A stretch of DNA of 64,000 nt from Aliidiomarina celeris. GTDB taxonomy: Bacteria; Pseudomonadota; Gammaproteobacteria; Enterobacterales; Alteromonadaceae. The notes below the pieces were generated by a model. That model saw only the letters and a list, made by a program, of their open reading frames with translations. It was not told the DNA's origin and did no database searches. Positions 8,481-16,943 of this stretch are shown here, piece after piece. Location of the stretch: NCBI RefSeq assembly GCF_003316875.1, contig NZ_QMIL01000008.1, positions 1 through 64,000 of the forward strand. Reading direction: 5' to 3'. Within the stretch, counting starts at the first letter, position 1. Each line of letters begins with the position of its first letter. The translations under genes and the position numbers were made by a program.

Positions 8481-9526
8481 TCCTCTAGAACTCCGTTAAG
8501 CTGACGAATCAAATTCTCGCGTGAAAAATATGAACGAATTACACGCGCATTTTCTTCTGCATCCTTAGGTGTGATCCGGCAAAGCTCTAAATTCTCAACG
8601 TCGTTCAGCTTAATTCCCAGGCCTTTCAGAAAACGCCAATGGCTCACGTCACTCCGCATAAACACCGTTTTTCCCATACCCAAAAGCGTAATGGTGTTGC
8701 CCATGGCTTGCTGTCGCTGATGATTAAAGATCGCGATATCAAGACTTTTCAAAAACTCCAAGTACTGCTCAAACGGCATGAAATCCGTCATGGGTACAAA
8801 TTTATCTCCGAACCACGCTTTGCCCTGACTGATTACTTTCTTGGCGTAATTCTGGTCGCCATAAGACAAGGGCGCATATATTTTTATGGCCTGATCTTTG
8901 AACGGTAGTAGGCGTTCAAGCGCTTCGATGTGGTTATTGCTTGGGTCTGCAGAGTTGCCGAGGAGTGTGTTCAAGCCATCGTGATCAGAGGCAGGGGCTG
9001 ACTCGGCGCTCACTTTGGGATCGACCACATTGCTCAGATACATGATGCATTCGTGGTAAGTCCCCTTGGCTCCGTACCATTGGCGGGCCAACTCAACGTC
9101 CCCTTCAATGTATGTAACCAAATGGCCCACTCTGCGGATGACAAATCGGCGCAACGCCTCCTTTATATGAGACTGCCACGTATTGCCGGCTTTTCTGAAC
9201 TGGTAAAGGTCGCCCCCCCAGATGATCCAGTAACACTTCGGCAGCACCCATGGGCATAGCGCCAGAACCAGAACAACACGGATATTGAAGAGCCCGTGAA
9301 GCATCACTTTTCGGGCACTGTGAAGTTGCGTTACCAGCTTCGCATAGCCTGCCAGCTTGCCCCAAATGCCATCCCCACACACATAAATGGCTTCACTCTG
9401 CTCTACCGGGTATTTTTCGACCGAACCCGTCAACCAGAACTGGTGTTCATCTTCCTTAAATTCGTTCTCTACGAGTCTGACGAACGGTGGAATGAATTTA
9501 TCTAAACCCGCCACATGTAATATCAC
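8477..9526 (-). CDS. wecF: WecF-like Fuc4NAc transferase (GT56)
   Basis: A 349-residue glycosyltransferase resembling WecF/RffT (4-alpha-L-fucosyltransferase family, GT56), which transfers Fuc4NAc from dTDP-Fuc4NAc to lipid II of the enterobacterial common antigen. Recognisable features are the opening ILHVAGLDKFIPPFV, the WIIWGGDLYQF motif around residue 102-112, the YAPLSYG segment near 215 and the FNHQRQQAMGN motif near 270, all typical of the family. It is the only glycosyltransferase in the visible cluster. Its place next to rmlAB and wecE argues for a common-antigen-like glycan. The specific acceptor is not deducible. Confidence 0.8.
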   Translation of the reverse strand: MILHVAGLDKFIPPFVRLVENEFKEDEHQFWLTGSVEKYPVEQSEAIYVCGDGIWGKLAGYAKLVTQLHSARKVMLHGLFNIRVVLVLALCPWVLPKCYWIIWGGDLYQFRKAGNTWQSHIKEALRRFVIRRVGHLVTYIEGDVELARQWYGAKGTYHECIMYLSNVVDPKVSAESAPASDHDGLNTLLGNSADPSNNHIEALERLLPFKDQAIKIYAPLSYGDQNYAKKVISQGKAWFGDKFVPMTDFMPFEQYLEFLKSLDIAIFNHQRQQAMGNTITLLGMGKTVFMRSDVSHWRFLKGLGIKLNDVENLELCRITPKDAEENARVIRSYFSRENLIRQLNGVLEE

Positions 9527-9537
9527 AACATTACCCT

Positions 9538-10415
<878 letters not shown>

Positions 10416-10419
<4 letters not shown>

Positions 10420-11492
10420 GCTAATACTCCTGAGTTTTCTCCTAACCGTTCCCGCTGGTAACTACCATCTTGTACATGCTGGCACCATTCTTGGTTATCT
10501 AAGTACCACTGCACGGTTTTGCGTAAACCTGTTTCAAAGGTTTCTGCTGGTGTCCAATTAAGTTCTCTGGCTATCTTGCTGGCGTCTATGGCGTAGCGTA
10601 GATCATGGCCTGGGCGATCTTTCACATAGGTGATTAAATCTTCGTATTTGCTCACACCAGCTGGTTTACTGGGCGCCAGCTCTTCAAGTAATGCACATAT
10701 GATTTTTACTACGTCGATGTTTTGTTTCTCGTTATGGCCACCAATGTTATAGGTTTCACCTACTTTGCCTTCGGTCACTACTTTGTATAGCGCTCGGGCG
10801 TGGTCTTCAACATACAACCAATCACGGATCTGGTTACCTTTGCCGTACACAGGTAATGGCTTGCCTTCTAGAGCGTTTAAAATCATTAATGGGATTAACT
10901 TTTCCGGAAAATGATAAGGCCCGTAATTATTTGAGCAATTGGTAATTAATGTAGGCAAGCCGTAGGTACGCAGCCAGGCCCGCACTAGGTGGTCTGAGCT
11001 TGCTTTACTTGCCGAATAAGGCGAGCTTGGCGCATAAGGGGTGGTTTCAGTGAATAAATCGTCTGTGCCTTCTAAATCACCAAATACCTCGTCGGTAGAA
11101 ATGTGATGAAAGCGGAAGTTCTCTTTTTTCTTTCCTTCAAGCAGTTGCCAGTATTTGCGTGTGACTTCCAATAACGTATAGGTACCAACGATGTTTGTTT
11201 CAATGAAGGCCGCAGGTCCATCAATTGAGCGGTCAACATGGCTTTCTGCTGCTAAGTGCATGACTGCATCGGGTTGATGCTGGTTGAATACCCGTTCTAA
11301 TTCTGCTTGATTGCAGATGTCGACGTGCTCGAAGGCATAACGCTCCCTATTGCTCACCATCGCAAGGCTTTCTAGGTTGCCGGCGTAGGTGAGCTTGTCA
11401 ACGTTTACAACAGAATCGTTCGTGTTCTGAATAATATGGCGAATAACTGCCGAGCCAATAAAACCAGCACCACCTGTTACTAAAATTTTCAT
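10416..11492 (-). CDS. rmlB: dTDP-glucose 4,6-dehydratase
   Basis: A 358-residue short-chain dehydrogenase/reductase enzyme converting dTDP-glucose to dTDP-4-keto-6-deoxyglucose. The N-terminal Rossmann motif [10 protein letters not shown] (7-16), the [12 protein letters not shown] stretch, the STDEVFGD motif containing the catalytic Asp-Glu, and the YSASKAS motif with catalytic Tyr and Lys are all present. The length is normal. Its product is the direct substrate of WecE encoded downstream. It starts three bases after the wzc stop and overlaps rmlA, so it is a core member of the operon. Confidence 0.95.
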
Positions 11493-11495
11493 ACG

Positions 11496-13760
11496 CTACT
11501 TGCTACTCTCATATCCATACGAATAGTACCCATAGCTACCATAGCCGTAGCTGCTGCGGGCTGTTTTTTCAATACCGTTCAGGATCACGCCTTTAATCTC
11601 TATACCGGCTTTCTCGAAGCGTTCTATGGTGTATTCCACTTCTTTCACTTGGTTTTTCATAAAGCGCGCCACAATTAAGTTGGTGCCGGCGTAGCGGCCT
11701 ACTATGGCAGGGTCTGTTACGGCTAAAATGGGTGGTGTGTCAACGAGTACAATATCGTAGGTTTCGTTGGCCCATTCTAAAAGCTCGCTAAAGCTTTTGT
11801 GCATGAGTAGCTCGGATGGGTTTGGCGGTACGGTACCACGGGCAATAAAGTCTAAATTTGGCACACCTGTGCTTTGTAATGACTGTTCACGTGTGCTACG
11901 GCCACTGAGTAGGTCGGAAAGGCCGTTTTCGTTACTCAGGTTAAAGGTGGTATGTAAGTAACCGCGGCGTAAGTCTGCGTCTATCATCAGCACCTTCATG
12001 CCGGCTTGCGCCAATACCACGGCTAAGTTCGAACTAATAAAGGTTTTGCCTACTTCAGGGCTGGGGCCGGAAATCATTACCACCTTGTTTTTTGCTTCTA
12101 ACATTGCAAAGTGCAAGCTGGTGCGTAACGCGCGCAAGGCTTCTACGGCGTTGTCTTCTGGGTTGTCGCGTGCGAGCAGCAAGGTGTTAAACTTTTGCTT
12201 TTGCGCCTTGTTTTTACTGCGGCGTACCGCTTGTTTAATACGCTCTTCAATTTTAAGCTGCTGCTCTGAAAGCGGCACCGAGGCATATACCGAAATACCT
12301 GCGTCTTCCAGCTCTTTCGGGGTTTCAATACCACGGCGAATAAAGCCGAGCACAAAGGCTATACCCACACCCACCATACCGCCGAGCATAACGGCGAGCA
12401 CCAAAATAAGCGCTTTACGGGGTGCAATCGGCTCTAACCGAACCATGGCTTCGTCAATAATGCGCACATTGCCTACGGTGCCTGCACGCAAAATATTCAG
12501 CTCTTGCACTTGGTTTAACAACTGTACGTAAATTTCTTGGTTTACTTGTACGTCGCGTGTTAACCGCAGCACTTCTTGCTGGGTTTCTGGCAGGTTTTGA
12601 ATTTGTCGGCGCAGTTCGTCTCGGTCGTCGCGTAATTTGTCTTGCTGCTCTATAAGCGCTTTATAGGTAGGGTGGTTACGCGTATACAAGCGGCTGAGTT
12701 CTGCTTCCCTAAAGGCCAGCTCGTTAATCTGCTTTTCCAGCTCTACTATTTGCTGCAACAAGCCTTGAGTTTCAAGCTGAATGTCTACAGATTCGCTTTC
12801 TAAGCGATACGCATTTAGCAGGTCTTCAGCACGTTGCAAGTCGCCCCGCACCTCGGGTAATTGCTCTTGCAAAAACTCGAGGCTTTTTTCAGCTTCAGCG
12901 GCATTGCGGCGGATGTTCTGCAGCAAGTATTCTTGCGTTACCGCATGCAAAATTCGTTGAATACGCTGTGGGTTCTCTCCAGAAAGCGTGGCGCTCAGTA
13001 TACCACTTTGGCGCCCTCGTTCACTTACGCCAATCTCGCGTTGTAAACCATTAATAACTCGAAGCAATGGTTGCTGTTGAAGGGAGAACTCCGTGCGCGG
13101 GCGCGCTTCAAATTCTGCAACGCGAATCAGCACCTCTCCAAACGGCGTATTCTGCTCAATGGTTTGGCCCGACACCCCAGAAAGCACTTCTGTGCCTTCA
13201 TGCAATAAGGTAAAGCGCTGCTGTTCACCGGTTGGCTCCAGCGCGCGAAGGGTTAATGGCTTACCCATTAACGCGCGAGGTAAACGCAATTCGCTCACTT
13301 CTAGGGTTTCGCCGCCCCATGCATAACTCGTAAATACACTTGCTGCATTCGGGCCTTCCTCTGCCGGGTGGCGGCGCGCAACCCAATTACCAATAATAGG
13401 AAAACGCTTAGGTGTTACTTGAATGTCTAAACGCAGTTGTTCGGCAACCGTACCCACCACCATGCGCGAACGCATAATTTCAATTTCGGTAACCGCTGAG
13501 CTTTCTTGCGAGAACATTTCGCCAATGTCGCCAAGGCCCGCTAACCCGGAGGTTTTTTCTTCTACCTGTAACAAGGCGTCCGCTTGGTAAACTGGGTTGG
13601 TTAAAATAGCGTAACTTGCGCCAAACACCCCGGCGGCAAAGGTACAACCGACAATCCACCATTTGAAATCAAACAAGGTTGCAATTAAACGCCCGAGATC
13701 GATTTCGTCGTTTGCACTACTTTCTTTTGCGGTACGGGTTGGTTTGTTGAGTTCAGTCAT
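11496..13760 (-). CDS. wzc: Polysaccharide co-polymerase and tyrosine autokinase Wzc
   Basis: A 754-residue inner membrane protein that regulates chain length and export of capsular or exopolysaccharide together with Wza. An N-terminal Wzz domain follows a first membrane segment (about 35-55). A long coiled-coil periplasmic part (about 290-420) precedes a second membrane segment near 450-475. The cytoplasmic BY-kinase domain carries a Walker A motif (GPSPEVGKT, about 560-570), a Walker A' motif (MIDADLRRG) and a Tyr-rich tail (SYGYGSYGYYSYGYE). The tail is autophosphorylated in the family and dephosphorylated by Wzb, encoded next door. Length and domain order are as in Escherichia coli Wzc. 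Confidence 0.93.
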   Translation of the reverse strand: MTELNKPTRTAKESSANDEIDLGRLIATLFDFKWWIVGCTFAAGVFGASYAILTNPVYQADALLQVEEKTSGLAGLGDIGEMFSQESSAVTEIEIMRSRMVVGTVAEQLRLDIQVTPKRFPIIGNWVARRHPAEEGPNAASVFTSYAWGGETLEVSELRLPRALMGKPLTLRALEPTGEQQRFTLLHEGTEVLSGVSGQTIEQNTPFGEVLIRVAEFEARPRTEFSLQQQPLLRVINGLQREIGVSERGRQSGILSATLSGENPQRIQRILHAVTQEYLLQNIRRNAAEAEKSLEFLQEQLPEVRGDLQRAEDLLNAYRLESESVDIQLETQGLLQQIVELEKQINELAFREAELSRLYTRNHPTYKALIEQQDKLRDDRDELRRQIQNLPETQQEVLRLTRDVQVNQEIYVQLLNQVQELNILRAGTVGNVRIIDEAMVRLEPIAPRKALILVLAVMLGGMVGVGIAFVLGFIRRGIETPKELEDAGISVYASVPLSEQQLKIEERIKQAVRRSKNKAQKQKFNTLLLARDNPEDNAVEALRALRTSLHFAMLEAKNKVVMISGPSPEVGKTFISSNLAVVLAQAGMKVLMIDADLRRGYLHTTFNLSNENGLSDLLSGRSTREQSLQSTGVPNLDFIARGTVPPNPSELLMHKSFSELLEWANETYDIVLVDTPPILAVTDPAIVGRYAGTNLIVARFMKNQVKEVEYTIERFEKAGIEIKGVILNGIEKTARSSYGYGSYGYYSYGYESSK

Positions 13761-13822
13761 TCTTGGTTCGCTTTGGTTGTTTTAATTCGGGTTTTGCGAT
13801 GTGGCGTTATACATTGGTTTTA

Positions 13823-13866
13823 GTAGGCGCTGCAATGCAGCGCTTACATATAGTGCCGCGCCTACG
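13823..13866 (+). repeat. REP hairpin (GCGCTGC stem) plus a half copy
   Basis: GTAG at 13823-13826, stem GCGCTGC, loop AAT, stem GCAGCGC (to 13843). It is followed by an inverted half element, GCCGCGC then CTAC (13855-13865), on the other strand. The complement of that second CTA is the wzb stop codon. It fits the common REP design of the window with a different stem pairing. Confidence 0.8.
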
Positions 13867-14293
13867 ACAATTTGTCTGCCCAGCTTTGGGTGGCTGCTTC
13901 GAGCATTTTATAAATTTGCTCGAATACTTCATCGCTTTTTTTGTACGGGTCTGGAACGTCTTTGCCGCGTAACCAGTGGGTAAGCAACATGGTTTTGGCT
14001 AAACATTCCGGAAAACGGCTGGCTATTTCGTCGCGGTGCCGTTTTTCCATTACTAAAATTAAGTCGTAGTCGCGGGCTAACTCAGCGCTAAACTGCCGGG
14101 CACTGTGCTCACCACAGGGTACCCCATGGGCTTCGGCCACTGCTCGAGCTTGCGGGTCCATGTCTCGCCCTTCAAGTGCATGCAAGCCCGCCGACCCAAT
14201 GTGCTTGTGCGGCAGCTTTTGCTTGAGCATAAACTCCGCCGTTGGCGACCGGCATATATTGCCCACACACACTACTAAAATTCGTTCAAACAT
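13862..14293 (-). CDS. wzb: Low-molecular-weight protein tyrosine phosphatase Wzb
   Basis: A 143-residue low-molecular-weight phosphotyrosine phosphatase that removes phosphate from the Wzc tail. The P-loop VCVGNICRSPTAE near the N-terminus holds the CX5R signature (Cys9, Arg15), and the general-acid Asp sits in the VPDPY motif near residue 114. It lies between wza and wzc, the usual place. The TAG stop codon is part of a REP-type GTAG followed by a GCGCGGC arm, so the C-terminus may have been reset by repeat insertion; the length is nevertheless normal. Confidence 0.93.
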   Translation of the reverse strand: MFERILVVCVGNICRSPTAEFMLKQKLPHKHIGSAGLHALEGRDMDPQARAVAEAHGVPCGEHSARQFSAELARDYDLILVMEKRHRDEIASRFPECLAKTMLLTHWLRGKDVPDPYKKSDEVFEQIYKMLEAATQSWADKLS

Positions 14294-14328
14294 TAATTTG
14301 CATTACCAGTTTGCATTAGTGGTTTGCA

Positions 14329-15447
14329 TTAACGGGTTATTTCGTCGTTGGTGCGAGCAACCTGATACAAGCCAGTTACCGTTGGCATAATTAAGCTGAT
14401 AACACGGTTCCAACGCGCGACCGGTGCTGCGGTTACAAATACGATGTCGCGAGGTTGTAACTCAAATTGGTCGGCAAGTACATACGAGGTAGCCTGCTTT
14501 ACGTTTAATTGATACACGTCGACCACATAGTCGCTACCTTCTGGGGCTTCACGGAACACGAAAATACCGCTGGCTTCGGCGCGCTGTTCGGCTACACCGC
14601 CGGCTTCGGCTAACGCCTCAGCAAGAGTCATACGTGAACGGTTCACCGGCACTGAACTGGCGCGGTTTACTTCACCCAGCACGAACACTTTGTTTACGTC
14701 GTTACGTTCAACGTGTACCACGTCGCCGTGCTGCAGTAGGGTATTTTGCGTGGTGTCGCCACGGGTGTATAAGTCTTGCAACGAGAAACGACGCTCTTCG
14801 CCATTTCGGGTAAGCACCACATTACGCCAGTCGGCCATTTCAGTAATACCGCCGGAACGGTTTACTGCGTCGAGCAACGTCATGGGCACATTGGTCACCG
14901 GCTGAGTGCCCGGCTGTTTTACTTCACCCGTAACGTACACACGCTTGCTGCGAAACGCCGCTACGGTTACGTCAACCTGCGGGCTCTCAATATGCGTAGC
15001 AAGGCGGCGGGTGAGCAGCTCTTGAATTTCGGTAACGCGTAAGCCGTCTACTTGTACACGACCAATGTACGGATAGAAAATAGTGCCGTCGTTGTGCACC
15101 CAGTTGCCGGCCTCTTCCGCGCTACGCTGAGAGCCCGCTGGAATAGTTAGTTCTGGGTGGTTCCATACGGTAATGGTAAGCACGTCGCCACGGCCTACGC
15201 GGTAGTCGTACTGCTCTTGCTGTTGGTCTAGCTCGGCATTGTGCACTGGCGTTGATTTTGGCGTTCTGAGCTCGTTAATAAGCTGCGGGCTAATAGTGTG
15301 AAACTGCACTTGGCCTTCTAAATTTTCGCCTGCTTTGTCTGGGTCCATGTGGCTACCTGGTGCATACGCACAGCCCGACAAAATGGCTAAGCTTGCGGCG
15401 CCAAGAATGAGATTTTTCATTTGCGAGTTTAAGTTAAATTGCAACAT
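14329..15447 (-). CDS. wza: Outer membrane polysaccharide export lipoprotein Wza
   Basis: The outer membrane channel for capsule or exopolysaccharide export. I start at 15447, giving 372 residues; a start nine codons later (15420, MKNLILGAAS) would leave a cleaner lipoprotein signal peptide with lipobox LAILSGC. The longer frame back to 15564 would run into the preceding small gene and is not credible. The Poly_export domain (VGRGDVLTITVWNHPEL) and two SLBB domains (VYVTGEVKQPGTQPV and VFVLGEVNRASSVPV) are clear, and the C-terminal amphipathic segment ends in WNRVISLIMPTVTGLYQV. It works with Wzc and Wzb encoded downstream. Confidence 0.93.
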   Translation of the reverse strand: MLQFNLNSQMKNLILGAASLAILSGCAYAPGSHMDPDKAGENLEGQVQFHTISPQLINELRTPKSTPVHNAELDQQQEQYDYRVGRGDVLTITVWNHPELTIPAGSQRSAEEAGNWVHNDGTIFYPYIGRVQVDGLRVTEIQELLTRRLATHIESPQVDVTVAAFRSKRVYVTGEVKQPGTQPVTNVPMTLLDAVNRSGGITEMADWRNVVLTRNGEERRFSLQDLYTRGDTTQNTLLQHGDVVHVERNDVNKVFVLGEVNRASSVPVNRSRMTLAEALAEAGGVAEQRAEASGIFVFREAPEGSDYVVDVYQLNVKQATSYVLADQFELQPRDIVFVTAAPVARWNRVISLIMPTVTGLYQVARTNDEITR

Positions 15448-15469
15448 GAACCTGTACCTGAATTTATAA

Positions 15470-15712
15470 TTATTTAAGGCGAAACGCCTGCATTTGAATG
15501 GTCGCCCAGCTGTCGGAGGGAAAGATTTCGACAACCGTACCTTCTGCGTCACGAATTGATGCATGTGTAGCCGTAGACACGCGCTTGAGTTCCTTTCGCG
15601 CTATTTCAACCACATGAAACCGAGTGCGGGTAAGGGGAATACCGAGTTTTTGAATAACCTCGTCGCCCTTACAAATTTCTATTTTATAGCGTTGGTGCTG
15701 TTCGCTGTTCAT
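15470..15712 (-). CDS. Small conserved-looking protein at the head of the operon
   Basis: An 80-residue protein that I do not recognise. I chose the ATG at 15712 because GGAAG lies eight bases upstream; an ATG thirteen codons earlier lacks a ribosome site. There is no signal peptide or membrane segment. The composition is mixed alpha/beta (YKIEICKGDEVIQKLG, FHVVEIARKELKRV, GTVVEIFPSDSW). It sits between the ops element and wza, so it would be the first translated gene after RfaH loading. A role in regulating or starting capsule expression is a guess from position. Confidence 0.55.
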   Translation of the reverse strand: MNSEQHQRYKIEICKGDEVIQKLGIPLTRTRFHVVEIARKELKRVSTATHASIRDAEGTVVEIFPSDSWATIQMQAFRLK

Positions 15713-15829
15713 TGCTTTGCTTCCATTTCGTTGCTGCGGCTGCTGGCTCATTCTGAGTGAACCTATTCAGCCTGTGCGGCGTATTGTTTCCGTACAACAT
15801 TACCGGGAGAACACTTGCCTGCGGGAGTG

Positions 15830-15893
15830 GTTTGGTTTTTGCTTTGGTTTTTGTTTTGGTTTTGGTTTTGGTTTTGGTTTTGGTTTTGGTTTC
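15830..15893. repeat. Hexanucleotide GGTTTT tandem repeat
   Basis: About ten near-perfect tandem copies of a TTTTGG hexamer (AAAACC on the transcribed-sense minus strand), the central six perfect. It lies in the presumed leader of the polysaccharide operon, downstream of the ops element and upstream of the first gene. The overlapping ORFs in all frames are simple products of the repeat and are not genes. Confidence 0.9.
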
Positions 15894-15952
15894 GGCGAAA
15901 AATTTGGGTTTGGGGCCGCGCCTACGGTTATTCGGAATATCGAACAAAAGGT

Positions 15953-15963
15953 ACGCTACCGCC
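15953..15963 (-). promoter_or_regulatory. ops element (RfaH recruitment site)
   Basis: The minus strand reads GGCGGTAGCGT, an exact match to the operon polarity suppressor core that pauses RNA polymerase and recruits RfaH. It lies about 100 bases after the rfaH stop codon and about 240 bases before the first gene of the wza operon, in the correct orientation. Position, orientation and full 11-base identity together make this a strong call. Confidence 0.88.
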
Positions 15964-16011
15964 CTTAGGTTACGGCCCCCAAATGCCATTTTTGTTTTGT
16001 GTGCGTTTTAT

Positions 16012-16061
16012 GTACGGCGGTGCCGTACCTACGTTTTTATGTACGGCGGTGCCGTACCTAC
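16012..16061 (-). repeat. Two tandem REP hairpins (GTACGGC stem)
   Basis: On the minus strand each copy is GTAG, stem GTACGGC, loop ACC, stem GCCGTAC (16012-16032 and 16041-16061). The first-read copy abuts the rfaH stop codon: the gene ends TAG and the REP GTAG follows immediately. Confidence 0.88.
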
Positions 16062-16570
16062 TACGCGCGTAACACGCGCTCTTCTAATTCTATGCGCTGT
16101 TGTTTGCCGAGCATGTCGAGCAATACCAAGCAGCGGTCTTCGCCTTTGGGCAACTGATAAATAGCTTTGAGGCCTGTAAAGGGGCCTTCGGTAACTTCGA
16201 CCAAGCTGCCCGGCTGAAACGCACTCACTATTTGTTTAGTTCCGCTTTGTTGCTGCTCTTCATAGGCAGATTCCATGGCGAGCATTTCGCGCATAATACC
16301 TTCGGGCACCTCTGCGGGCACGCCACCAAAGCGCACAACACCATTAATGCCACGCGTGCTGCGTAGCGCATTAAAATTAACAGTATTGGGGTTCACTTGT
16401 ACGAACAGGTAGTTAGGAAACAAGGCTTCATTCACTTGCGTTCTTTTTTTACGCAGTATTTTTTCGCGTGTTAACAGCGGCAGACAGGTAATATAACCCT
16501 GATTTTCAATGTTCAACCGAGCACGTTCTTCCTGACGCGCCTTGCAATGCAATAAATACCAGGTTGACAT
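16061..16570 (-). CDS. rfaH: Transcription antitermination factor RfaH
   Basis: A 169-residue NusG paralogue that loads onto RNA polymerase at ops sites, suppresses pausing and termination, and promotes translation of long surface-polysaccharide operons. I start at 16570 (MSTWYLLHCKARQEER), which matches the family N-terminus; the longer frame to 16633 has no support. The NGN domain runs to about residue 105 (LFPNYLFVQV, STRGINGVVRFGG), and the C-terminal KOW domain begins at FQPGSLVEVTEGPFTGLKA. It sits immediately upstream of the ops-bearing operon that it should control, a local and probably dedicated arrangement. Confidence 0.93.
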   Translation of the reverse strand: MSTWYLLHCKARQEERARLNIENQGYITCLPLLTREKILRKKRTQVNEALFPNYLFVQVNPNTVNFNALRSTRGINGVVRFGGVPAEVPEGIMREMLAMESAYEEQQQSGTKQIVSAFQPGSLVEVTEGPFTGLKAIYQLPKGEDRCLVLLDMLGKQQRIELEERVLRA

Positions 16571-16943
16571 ACAACGAAACGTCCTTTCTTCCATGGTTGG
16601 TGCTTCTGGTGGCACCTTCCAAAGTGTAACCATCGAAACTCTTCGTGCGCACTACTCTTGCCACACTCAAAACGAAAGAGGATTGTAAGATATCGCCTAC
16701 ACGAATGGAAGCCTCCCACCCCCCAAAGCAACACATTTTTTACATTAACTTTGGGGTCAGACCCCAATATTGGGGGTCTGACAACACCTTTCTTTCAGCC
16801 AGCGCTTACATTTTTTCCGCTAACCATTTGTAAAATTTGAAATTTGCGTCTTTACTTATTTTTGCTCTAACAAATGAGGGTCAGAGTAAACCTATTTGCT
16901 CTGCTCCATGTTTTACTCTGACGCCACCATTAGGAAGATAAAT
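16571..16943. repeat. Intergenic stretch with GGGGTCAGACCCC palindromes
   Basis: This gap separates divergent rfaH and the beta-CASP gene. It contains TTGGGGTCAGACCCCAA (16751-16767) followed by an inverted copy TGGGGGTCTGAC (16771-16782), and further on GGTCAGAGTAAA with its complement TTTTACTCTGAC (about 16880-16922). These are short palindromic repeats of the type often scattered in gammaproteobacterial intergenic DNA. Related palindromes occur at 30.6-30.8 kb. Promoters for the two flanking genes should lie here, but I cannot place them with confidence. Confidence 0.6.

Noticed and set aside
14329-15564. 411-residue version of wza
   Set aside because: The extension overlaps the upstream small gene and would place a long soluble stretch before the lipoprotein signal peptide.
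15953-15963. Reading the GTAGCG of ops as a degenerate REP
   Set aside because: No matching second stem arm follows, whereas all 11 bases match the ops core and rfaH is adjacent.
15684-16072. ORFs with (KT)n or (FWF)n low-complexity runs
   Set aside because: They are translations of the GGTTTT hexamer tract and have no start signals or conserved features.
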